A stretch of DNA of 36,522 nucleotides, from contig JACFMY010000001.1 in NCBI GenBank assembly GCA_019455155.1, positions 1 through 36,522 of the forward strand. The letters run 5' to 3'. The DNA comes from Caldilineaceae bacterium (lineage in GTDB: Bacteria > Chloroflexota > Anaerolineae > Caldilineales > Caldilineaceae). Numbering within the stretch: position 1 is the first letter of the stretch; every line of letters starts with the position of its first letter. A program made the position numbers and the translations under genes. Below are positions 17,486 to 24,900 of this stretch, piece by piece. The notes under the pieces were generated by a model that searched no databases, was not told where the DNA came from, and saw only the letters and a list, made by a program, of their open reading frames with translations.

Positions 17486-18484
17486 TCAATTATGGGACAT
17501 GCGCTCTAAGCCATAACGGGCGGCGCCAGTTAACGCCGCCTGTGTAGCAATCACATGCACCGGAATCTTATGCATCATGGCCGCGAACCGCCCCTTGTTG
17601 GTGAAGGCTGCCATGAACCTGCCCGTCTGCAGCTTGGGCAAAATGCGTTTGGGAATACCTCCACCCAAATAGACGCCGCCCGTCGCCAACACCTTGAGCG
17701 CCAGGTTGCCGGCCTCCGCCCCCAATATGGAGACAAACATATCCACCGTAGCCTCACAGAGTGGGTCAGGATCCTCTTCTCTCAGCGCGGCCTGTACGAT
17801 CAGCGGCGTGCGGTCCGCGGCAGCATCTAGACGCGCGGCGAATTCGGGCGACTCCGGCGCGTAGCCGCTGTCGCGAAAATAGTCGTAAATGTTGGGAATG
17901 CCGATACCGGAGCAGACACGCTCATAGCCTACGTGGCCAAAACGTTTGAGCAAATAGCCCAACATGGCGGCCTCAGTTTCGCTATTGGGACCAAAGTCAG
18001 TATGGCCGCCTTCTGAGGCATGAGCAGAATAGCCGTTATCGCTCCAGACCAGAAAGGCTTCGCCCAGGCCAGTGCCCGGCGCTACCACGGCAATCGCGCC
18101 GTATTCGGCGGCTTCGCCCTTGTTAATGGTAACGAGATCGTTGGGCGTCAGGTGTGGGACCGCATACGCTGTCGCCTGCAGATCGTTCAACAACCAAACC
18201 TTCTGCAGGTCCAGCTTGCTCGCCAACTCGTTGCTATCTACCACCCACGGCAGGTTGGTAAGCTGGGCACGGCCGCCCACGACCGGCCCGGCCACATCAA
18301 AACAGCCGTATTCAACTGTAACCTGCGTATCTCTAAGAAAATCGCGCACCATGTCGGCCAGATTCGCATAGTCCGTACTCGGAAACAAGGCTTCGATTAC
18401 CGGACGGCGCGGTCCTTCAGCCAGCGAGTAGATGGCAAGTTGCGTCTTGGTGCCGCCAATATCGCCTGCTAACAGCATATCCAT
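17486..18484 (-). CDS. glk: Glucokinase (Glk family, PF02685 type)
   Basis: This 332-aa enzyme phosphorylates glucose with ATP. The N-terminus has the phosphate-binding 'LLAGDIGGTKTQLAIY'. Later come 'NDLQATAYAVPHL', 'VVAPGTGLGEAFL', 'EGGHTDFGP' (glucose-binding Glu-Gly-Gly-His), 'YERVCSGIGIPNIYDYF' and 'GGVYLGGGIPKRILP', the order seen in E. coli-type Glk rather than ROK kinases (no Cys zinc motif). The ATG at 18484 lies very close to its AGGAG, and the second Met (18478) has better spacing and may be the real start. First gene of glk-pgi-rpiA. The product is the substrate of the next gene. Confidence 0.95.
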   Translation of the reverse strand: MDMLLAGDIGGTKTQLAIYSLAEGPRRPVIEALFPSTDYANLADMVRDFLRDTQVTVEYGCFDVAGPVVGGRAQLTNLPWVVDSNELASKLDLQKVWLLNDLQATAYAVPHLTPNDLVTINKGEAAEYGAIAVVAPGTGLGEAFLVWSDNGYSAHASEGGHTDFGPNSETEAAMLGYLLKRFGHVGYERVCSGIGIPNIYDYFRDSGYAPESPEFAARLDAAADRTPLIVQAALREEDPDPLCEATVDMFVSILGAEAGNLALKVLATGGVYLGGGIPKRILPKLQTGRFMAAFTNKGRFAAMMHKIPVHVIATQAALTGAARYGLERMSHN

Positions 18485-18743
18485 TTACTCCTAAATAGGG
18501 GTTTTCGTTTGAGGCTTGCAGCCAGACCGGCGGTCGTAATGGAAAAAGGTACCGGCCAGCTTTGGGCTGTGCCGATGTAAGATTATAACACCCTAAATGC
18601 ATTCGCCAATGGTTGCGGCCGTTACTTTGTAGGCGTAGCACAGGTGAGGACACGGTGCCATCAGTGCAGCAACGATAACGGGCCACCAGTCATGACTTGT
18701 CGCAAACTCAGGCCTGGACTGTGCTAGAGAGTGGAGTGGCGGC

Positions 18744-18772
18744 CCATCACCGGGGATGATACCCGGTGATGG
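18744..18772 (-). terminator. Strong 11-bp hairpin downstream of formate dehydrogenase
   Basis: CCATCACCGGG (18744-18754) pairs perfectly with CCCGGTGATGG (18762-18772) around a 7-nt loop. It lies about 210 bp beyond the stop of the minus-strand fdh gene. There is no U-run, so it could instead be a protein-binding palindrome. Confidence 0.4.
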
Positions 18773-18785
18773 ACAACGCCGGAGG

Positions 18786-18811
18786 AAAAAAGGAGGTTCC
18801 CGTTACCGGGA
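18786..18811 (-). terminator. Possible U-tailed terminator of the fdh cluster
   Basis: On the minus strand a 5-bp stem with a four-base loop (18811-18798) is followed six bases later by a run of six T (18791-18786). The stem is short and the spacing to the T run is long, so it would be a weak intrinsic terminator. Confidence 0.35.
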
Positions 18812-18817
18812 GGAGGT

Positions 18818-18851
<34 letters not shown>

Positions 18852-18979
18852 GCTCGTTATTGTACTATGGACACTATTGTAGCGCATCGTGCAGGGTGCA
18901 CAAAATTCACAATGCCTTATTGTGCATTTAATCACAACCGTTGGGCACACTGCCCAATCGCGTGCTGCGCAGCCACCGG

Positions 18980-21142
18980 CTAGTAGCGTCCCCGCTCCTG
19001 TACGGCCTCCGGCGCCACCAGATCATCCTCGCTGGCAATCTGAATATTGACCGCGCACGCCTTGTATTCGGGTATTTTGGCCTGCGGATCCAGCGCGTCG
19101 ATTGTCAGCAAATTGGCCGCAGCCTCCACAAAGTGCATGGGAATGAAGACCACGCCGGGTGTTGCCTTGGGCGAAACCTTGACCCGTAGCACCACCGTAC
19201 CACGGCGAGACGAGACCCGCACCGCGTCGCCTGTCTTCACAGCACAGCGCGCGGCGTCGATCTCGTGCATCTCCACCAGCGGCGCCGGATAGAGCGCGTC
19301 CAACTGCGAATGGCGTGTCATGGTGCCGCCATGCCAATGCTCTAGCAGCCGTCCCGTCGTCAGGATAAAGGGATATTCCTCGTCGGCCTCCTCGGCTACT
19401 GGTACATATTCCAACGGAAAGAAACGGGCGCGCCCCGAAGGGAAGGTGTCCGCAAAGAGATAAGGGGTGCCCGGGTGTGACGCATCAAATACAGGATACT
19501 GGAGGCCAACCTTGTCGATCCGCTCATAGGTAATGCCCCGGAACTCTTCGACCACGCTGGCCATCTCCTGCATGACCTCCTGAGGATGGGCGTAGCTCCA
19601 GCCCGCGCTCGCGGGCCGGCCCAGGCGCAATTCGATACGCTGCGCCAGGTCACAGATGATCGTCCAGTCGGGCCGCGTCTGCCCGCGCGGGGCTATCGCC
19701 TGGCGCACCCGCTGGACGCGGCGGTCCGTGTTGGTAAAGGTACCGTCTTTCTCTGCCCAGGAGGCAGCCGGCAGAATCACATCGGCGTACGCGCCAGACT
19801 CGTTGATAAACAGATCCTGGGCAACAAGAAACTCTAGATCTTCCATATGGTGGCGCGTTACATTTAGATTAGGTTCGGTCATCATGGGATTTTCGCCCAT
19901 GATATAGAGCGCGCGCACCCCGCCAGGACGGACATTGGACAGAATCTCTGTTGTCGTCAGGCCCCGTGCGCGGTCGAGCCCGCCTGGCTCGACGTTCCAC
20001 ACGCGCTCCCATTGCACGGCGGCCTCCTCGTCGTCTACCGGCATGTACCCCGGAAAGTGAAAGGGCATGGCGCCGGCATCCGACGCGCCCTGCACATTGT
20101 TCTGGCCGCGGAGTGGATTGAGCCCCGTGCCCTCACGGCCGATATGGCCGGTAAGCAACGCCAGGTGAATCAGCCCCAACGCGCTGGCCGTGCCGTTGGA
20201 AAATTGGGAAATGCCCATCCCCCAGTAGATGGCGCCGTTACGAGCGGTGGCATACAGTCTGGCCGCCTCCACAATCAGATTCCGGTCGACTCCAGAGATG
20301 GCTTCGGCGACCTCAGGTGTGAAGTCATCGAGCGAACGGACGAATTCCGCGTAGCCTTCCGTACGGGCCTCGATGAACGCACGGTTGACCAATCCCTCCT
20401 TCACAATGACATGGGCCATGGCCGTAAAGACCGGTACATTGGTGCCCGGCTTCAACGGCAGCCAGAGGGTCGCAAAATCACACAGCTCCAGCCGCCGCGG
20501 ATCGATGACGATCAGCTTGGCACCATGTTTGCGGACCGCGTCCTTCATCTGCAGGGCGATGATGGGGTGATTTTCCGTGGTATTCGATCCCGTGACGATG
20601 AAGCAGTCACTCTTGACGACCTCAGCGGCCGTGTTGCTCATGGCCGAAGTGCCCAACGCCATCTGGAGCGCGACGACACTGCCGGCGTGGCAGAGCCGTG
20701 TACAGTGGTCCACATTGTTGGTGCGGAAGAGCGCGCGAAAGAGTTTCTGGAGCAGATAATTCTCTTCATTGGTCGCCTTGGCGCAGCAGTATACAGCCAT
20801 CGCACGCGCGCCGTCGCGCTGGTAGATTTCCACCAGGCGATCGGCGACATAGTCCAGCGCTTCGTCCCAACTTACCGTTCGCCACGCGTCGCGATCAAAA
20901 GCCTGGGTACGCTCCCCTGGCCGCTGGTGCGTCTTGCGAATGAGGGGTTCTGTAACCCGGTCAGGGTGGTAGATGAAGTCATAGCCGAACCGTCCCTTGA
21001 CACAGAGGTTACCCTTGTTGACCACCGCGTCAAAGGGCGTCGTGACACTATATATAAAGTCATCCTTGACATGTAGTCGGAGATTGCAGCCTACGCCACA
21101 GTAGGGACAGGTCGTCGAAACGATCCGATCCGGTGTTAGCAT
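18980..21142 (-). CDS. fdhF: Formate dehydrogenase catalytic (molybdopterin) subunit
   Basis: This 720-aa molybdopterin oxidoreductase oxidises formate to CO2. The N-terminal [4Fe-4S] ligands are C12, C15, C19 ('CPYCGVGC') and C47 ('NLCVKG'). The active-site motif is 'HCTRLCHAGSV', with Cys151 in the position occupied by selenocysteine in E. coli FdhF and the adjacent His conserved. Mo-bis-MGD binding segments ('GSNTTENHPI', 'LIVIDPRR', 'LTGHIGREGTGLNPLRGQNN', 'GTFTNTDRRVQRV') follow, with the molydop-binding domain at the end. It lacks the NuoG-like N-terminal Fe-S region, which a separate HoxU-like gene supplies. A strong GAGGAGG lies between the stop of the transporter gene and this ATG, indicating coupled translation. 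Confidence 0.94.
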   Translation of the reverse strand: MLTPDRIVSTTCPYCGVGCNLRLHVKDDFIYSVTTPFDAVVNKGNLCVKGRFGYDFIYHPDRVTEPLIRKTHQRPGERTQAFDRDAWRTVSWDEALDYVADRLVEIYQRDGARAMAVYCCAKATNEENYLLQKLFRALFRTNNVDHCTRLCHAGSVVALQMALGTSAMSNTAAEVVKSDCFIVTGSNTTENHPIIALQMKDAVRKHGAKLIVIDPRRLELCDFATLWLPLKPGTNVPVFTAMAHVIVKEGLVNRAFIEARTEGYAEFVRSLDDFTPEVAEAISGVDRNLIVEAARLYATARNGAIYWGMGISQFSNGTASALGLIHLALLTGHIGREGTGLNPLRGQNNVQGASDAGAMPFHFPGYMPVDDEEAAVQWERVWNVEPGGLDRARGLTTTEILSNVRPGGVRALYIMGENPMMTEPNLNVTRHHMEDLEFLVAQDLFINESGAYADVILPAASWAEKDGTFTNTDRRVQRVRQAIAPRGQTRPDWTIICDLAQRIELRLGRPASAGWSYAHPQEVMQEMASVVEEFRGITYERIDKVGLQYPVFDASHPGTPYLFADTFPSGRARFFPLEYVPVAEEADEEYPFILTTGRLLEHWHGGTMTRHSQLDALYPAPLVEMHEIDAARCAVKTGDAVRVSSRRGTVVLRVKVSPKATPGVVFIPMHFVEAAANLLTIDALDPQAKIPEYKACAVNIQIASEDDLVAPEAVQERGRY

Positions 21143-21154
21143 ATCGATTCCTCC

Positions 21155-22015
21155 TCACAACATGATGAGGGTTACAGCCAAAAGCGCCGCGACCACGCCG
21201 ACCGTCTGAGGTCGGTTGAGCCGTTCTCCCAACACCATCCAGGCCAGCATGACCGTCATCCCTGGATAGAGTGAGGAAAGCACAGCGGCCACGTCCAGCC
21301 GGCCGAACATCGCGGCTAGCCCAAAGAAGAGATTTCCGCCTGCGTCCAGGGCGCCGCCCAGCAGGTTAACCGGCAGTACGCCGCGCGGGGGCAAGAAGGG
21401 CTGGCGCAAAATGACAATGGCCAGACCGATGACCACGCCACCCATCAGGCGGGCGAAAGCCAGGTTCCAATAGATGCCGCCGCTTGTGGCCTGGTCCACC
21501 AACACGAAGTAGAAGCCAAAGCCAAGGCCAGCCACAGAGGCCAACAGCAGCTCGTTGGGCGAGGCAATGCGCCCGGTGCCGCCCGAAAGCAGCCACACCG
21601 CGGCGAGGGCGACAACAAAACCCAGGAACTGGGGCCGGCCCGGCAATCCATCCATGACCAGGCTGGCCAGGATTGGAACGACCGCTGCTGTGACCGCGGA
21701 GAGTGGCGCCACGACTCCCATGTGGCCCGTCGACAAGCCGGTGTACAGGGCAAGCAACCCAACGCTGCCGGCAACGCCGGCCGCCCCCGCCCACAGCAGG
21801 CTCTGCCCTTGCGGCCAGTCCTCGCCAAGGGACAATGCCAACAGGACAAGGAGCACCGCGCCCATTAACTCAGCGACAAAGACCACGGCAAAGGGACGGG
21901 CACGTTTGGCGGCCAGACCGCCGCAGAAGTCACCCGACCCCCAGCTCAACGCCGATAAAAGGCCAAATACGATTGCAGAGAACTCTATCCCAGAGCCGCT
22001 CAGTATGCTATCCAT
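21155..22015 (-). CDS. EamA/DMT-superfamily transporter
   Basis: This 286-aa membrane protein has about ten hydrophobic helices in two similar halves, as in EamA (drug/metabolite) transporters. Visible features are 'FGLLSALSWGSGDFCGGLAA' in helix 1, 'APLSAVTAAVVPILASLV' closing the first half, and 'DVAAVLSSLYPGMTVMLAWM' with 'VLGERLNRPQTVGVVAALL' at the end, the classical EamA C-terminal signature. The substrate cannot be read from the sequence. It sits inside the formate dehydrogenase cluster, 57 bp after the HoxU-like gene and 12 bp before fdhF, so a role in moving formate, a metabolite of the pathway, or a cofactor precursor is conceivable but unproven. Confidence 0.88.
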   Translation of the reverse strand: MDSILSGSGIEFSAIVFGLLSALSWGSGDFCGGLAAKRARPFAVVFVAELMGAVLLVLLALSLGEDWPQGQSLLWAGAAGVAGSVGLLALYTGLSTGHMGVVAPLSAVTAAVVPILASLVMDGLPGRPQFLGFVVALAAVWLLSGGTGRIASPNELLLASVAGLGFGFYFVLVDQATSGGIYWNLAFARLMGGVVIGLAIVILRQPFLPPRGVLPVNLLGGALDAGGNLFFGLAAMFGRLDVAAVLSSLYPGMTVMLAWMVLGERLNRPQTVGVVAALLAVTLIML

Positions 22016-22072
22016 CTATGTGTCTCAGTGATCTGATGTGCGCGGTGTCCGGAATGATCCCGGCACGCGCGA

Positions 22073-22783
22073 TCAATCCTGGCTGCGCCGGCGCCGGCTG
22101 CCGCGGCGCTGTGCGCGCGTCAACTCCATGATCTCGTCGGGCGTATGTCCCTCTTCCAGCAGCCATTCGCGCCGCGGTTTGAGCGCGCCGGTCGGGCAAA
22201 CACCGACGCATTGGCCACAAAAGACACAGCTGGTTTCCGGCATGGGTTTGTCGAAGAAGGTGCCAATCTGGGTTTCGTAGCCGCGACCATCAAAGCTCAG
22301 CGCGAACGTATATTGTGCGTCCTCGGCACAGACCTGGACACAGCGCCAGCAGAGCACACATTTCGCGTAATCGCGAATATACATGGGATTGTCATCTAGG
22401 GCAGCCGGCTGGCGCGGTTTTGCGCCAGGGAAACGTTGCGTGTCCGCATCGTAGTCCTGCATCTGCTGTTGGATCCCTGGGGCATCCGATAGATCCACCG
22501 CCGAGGTAAGCATCTCGAGGATCGTGCGGCGGCTACGCTCAACCCGGTCACTGCGCGTGGACACAACCATCCCTTCGCTCACCTGGACGACACAGGCGGG
22601 TTGCAGCAGCCGCTGTTTCTCCACCTCGACTACGCATAGGCGGCAGATGGCATTGGAGGTACAGGCCTCATGGTAACAGATCGTTGGCACGTCGATGCCC
22701 GCCGCCTCGGCTGCCTTGAGAATTGTCGTCCCCCGCGGCACAGTGACAGCGTGACCATCGATGGTTAGGGTGATTTCGCTCAT
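22073..22783 (-). CDS. HoxU/NuoG-N-like iron-sulfur subunit of formate dehydrogenase
   Basis: This ~236-aa electron-transfer subunit, taken from the ATG at 22783 ([10 protein letters not shown]), resembles HoxU and the N-terminal third of NuoG. Residues ~1-80 are a [2Fe-2S] ferredoxin domain with Cys in '[18 protein letters not shown]' and 'LLQPAC'. A His/Cys-type segment typical of NuoG is not obvious: the central part has '[15 protein letters not shown]'. The C-terminal part holds two [4Fe-4S] motifs, '[11 protein letters not shown]' and '[12 protein letters not shown]'. It would pass electrons between the Mo subunit and the FMN subunit. The longer upstream frame to 22837 lacks family similarity. 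The tail is very basic ([11 protein letters not shown]). Confidence 0.88.
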   Translation of the reverse strand: MSEITLTIDGHAVTVPRGTTILKAAEAAGIDVPTICYHEACTSNAICRLCVVEVEKQRLLQPACVVQVSEGMVVSTRSDRVERSRRTILEMLTSAVDLSDAPGIQQQMQDYDADTQRFPGAKPRQPAALDDNPMYIRDYAKCVLCWRCVQVCAEDAQYTFALSFDGRGYETQIGTFFDKPMPETSCVFCGQCVGVCPTGALKPRREWLLEEGHTPDEIMELTRAQRRGSRRRRSQD

Positions 22784-22885
22784 AGGAATAGAAAGATAGC
22801 AACGAATAGCCGGCGCCTGGCTGAAACCGCGCTGCATAGGGCGATGGCGCCGGTCACGGAATTGCTCGTCTGCCTCCGGTCCGAT

Positions 22886-24487
22886 TTAGGCTTCAGGAAA
22901 CAGGTGTGGCCAATGCTTCATGGCGCTCAGCACCGCGCTCGCTGCGGTCTGGCCGAGGCCACAGAGCGACGAATCAGTCATGGTCCAGCCTACGTCCTGG
23001 AGGCGCTTGACATCCCCAGGCAGAGCACGACCCACAGCCAGGCGATCCAGAATCTCGAACTGGCGCTGCGTGCCAAGCTGGCAAGGATAACATTTGCCGC
23101 ATGACTCGTGGGCGAAGAAACGACCCAGCCGGCGCAGGATGTCGCGCAGGTCCCGGGTATCGTTGAAGACCATGATCGCACCGGAGCCCAGGGTCAGCCC
23201 GGCCGCGCGCAGGTCCTGGAAGGTAATCGGCACATCCAGCTGCGCGGGACTGGCAAACGCGCCGGCCGCGCCCCCGATGAGCACAGCCTGCAGCTCGCCG
23301 CCGACCACGCCACCCGCCAGATTGTCGATCAGGTGACGCAAGCTGATGCCAAAGCCAACTTCGTAAAGACCAGGCCGCACCACATCGCCGGAAACACACA
23401 GCAGCTTGGGGCCCGTGGACTCGGCCGTACCCAGCCGGTGAAAGGCTTCCGGTCCATGGTTAACGATATAGGGGATCTTGGCCAACGTTTCGACGTTATT
23501 CACCACGGTTGGTTTGCCAAAGAGCCCGTGGGTGGTAGGGAAGGGCGGCTTGATGCGGGGAAAGCCCCGCTTACCCTCGATCGATTCGAAGAGTGCGGTC
23601 TCTTCGCCACAGATGTAGGCCCCTGCGCCGCTCCGCACTTCCACATCGATGCTAAAGCCGCTGCCCAGTATGTTTTCGCCCAGGTACCCCGCCGCGCGCA
23701 GCTCGCGCAGGGCGGCTTCGGTACGCTCGATGGCCAGGGGATACTCGCCGCGAATATAGATGAAGATATGCGTGGCGCCCATGGCGTAGGCGCCAATAAC
23801 CGCACCTTCGAAGATTCGGCACGGATCACCTTCCAAGAGAACGCGATCCTTGAAGGTGCCGGGCTCGGATTCGTCGGCGTTGATGACGAAATATTTTGTC
23901 TTGCTTTCTGTTTTGGATGCGCCTTCCCACTTCACCCAGGTAGGGAAGGCCGCGCCGCCGCGGCCCAGCAGGCTGGCGCGCTTGAGCATATCGATTAGCT
24001 GCGCCGGCGTCATTTCCGTCAATACCTTGCGCAACGCCTGCATACCGCCCACTGCCTCATATTCCACGAGCCGCGTACGCCGGCCACGGCCGCACAAGGG
24101 AGTGACGATGCTGAGGTCACCGCCCACATAGTCCTCGCTCCAAAAGTCCGCCGTTGTGCGGCCACGCCCTTCCAACAGCTCATCCAATGCCGCCGGCGTT
24201 ACATGGGCAAAGGTAATATTCTTCACGGGCCGGCCGTACGAGACATTGACCGAGACGCCAGAATTGCAGTGGCCCAGACAGGGCGATCGCTCGACGGTGA
24301 CTGCTCCGTCCGCAGATGTCGAGCCCTCAGCCACATCCGCCAGCCGGCAGGTCAGGGCCAGCACATCTTCACCGCCGCGCAACGCACATGCCGGATCGGT
24401 GCAGACACGCACGACTGTCCGGCCCACCGGCTCACGATACAGCATGGAGTAGAAATCGATCACACCGTGAACGTCCGCCAGGGGCAC
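22886..24487 (-). CDS. NuoE-NuoF fusion (HoxF-like) NADH-binding subunit; 5' end frameshifted
   Basis: Residues ~1-110 are the thioredoxin-like NuoE part with the [2Fe-2S] ligands 'CTDPAC' and 'CLGHC'. The rest is NuoF: FMN/NADH motifs '[15 protein letters not shown]', '[13 protein letters not shown]', '[14 protein letters not shown]' and 'KPPFP', then the [4Fe-4S] ligands '[10 protein letters not shown]' and 'SLCGLGQ'. It would transfer formate-derived electrons to NAD. The start at GTG 24487 is unlikely to be original, because upstream in-frame codons read '[17 protein letters not shown]', the normal NuoE lead-in. However, no start codon exists there before an in-frame TGA. The missing N-terminus appears in another frame from 24633. 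First gene of the fdh cluster. Confidence 0.85.
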   Translation of the reverse strand: MPLADVHGVIDFYSMLYREPVGRTVVRVCTDPACALRGGEDVLALTCRLADVAEGSTSADGAVTVERSPCLGHCNSGVSVNVSYGRPVKNITFAHVTPAALDELLEGRGRTTADFWSEDYVGGDLSIVTPLCGRGRRTRLVEYEAVGGMQALRKVLTEMTPAQLIDMLKRASLLGRGGAAFPTWVKWEGASKTESKTKYFVINADESEPGTFKDRVLLEGDPCRIFEGAVIGAYAMGATHIFIYIRGEYPLAIERTEAALRELRAAGYLGENILGSGFSIDVEVRSGAGAYICGEETALFESIEGKRGFPRIKPPFPTTHGLFGKPTVVNNVETLAKIPYIVNHGPEAFHRLGTAESTGPKLLCVSGDVVRPGLYEVGFGISLRHLIDNLAGGVVGGELQAVLIGGAAGAFASPAQLDVPITFQDLRAAGLTLGSGAIMVFNDTRDLRDILRRLGRFFAHESCGKCYPCQLGTQRQFEILDRLAVGRALPGDVKRLQDVGWTMTDSSLCGLGQTAASAVLSAMKHWPHLFPEA

Positions 24488-24513
24488 GCCCAGGACACGA
24501 CCGATCTCGGCCG

Positions 24514-24633
24514 CTACCGGTTCTGGAATATATCCGTATAGGGCCTGCGTGCGGTGCGCCCTTGCGAGGCAAATCGGTCCAATACCGGGGGCAGAGGCGA
24601 CAAATCAACAAAGCTAGCATGCGGGTCCGACAT
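24514..24633 (-). pseudogene. Out-of-frame N-terminal piece of the NuoE-NuoF gene
   Basis: An ATG at 24633-24631 opens a 39-codon frame reading '[20 protein letters not shown]' and 'FASQGR', then ending at TAG 24516-24514. The first ~26 residues look like the amphipathic start of NuoE proteins. The frame downstream then loses similarity exactly where the next frame takes up '[13 protein letters not shown]'. Compared with usual NuoE proteins about ten residues (the ...LLPxLxxxQ stretch) are missing, so a small deletion with frameshift near 24545-24565 is the simplest explanation. Either the gene is damaged, it is translated from the internal GTG, or the base sequence contains an error. Confidence 0.55.
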
Positions 24634-24825
24634 GATAGTGCCCAGTTTCCACAAGATCGTTAATGCCAAGGTTAGGATGCCCGCCAGTATAGATCATGGT
24701 AGCCCTTCAATCAAGGACGTGCTGCTTTTTGCAGATCGGCCCAGGACGGGAGCAAGATGACGGCCTAGCAGGAAATGGACAGTCCCAACCCAGAATCGGG
24801 CGCGCTAGAGCCAGTCCATATCTAA

Positions 24826-24854
24826 TTGGCGCAAGTATGGCGCATTGGTATACT
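24826..24854 (+). promoter_or_regulatory. Candidate promoter of the chimeric lipoprotein gene
   Basis: TTGGCG (24826-24831) and TATACT (24849-24854) are spaced by 17 bp, a good sigma-70-like arrangement, and lie about 47 bp before the ATG at 24901. An overlapping TTGACA (24854-24859) has no good -10 partner. Prediction is by eye only. Confidence 0.4.
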
Positions 24855-24900
24855 TGACACGCCACAGATTGCGAGTCATAGATCGCAGAAAGGATTTCCT

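Noticed and set aside
20012-21076. 354-codon plus-strand frame opposite the formate dehydrogenase gene
   Set aside because: It is antisense to a strongly conserved gene and has no motif of its own.
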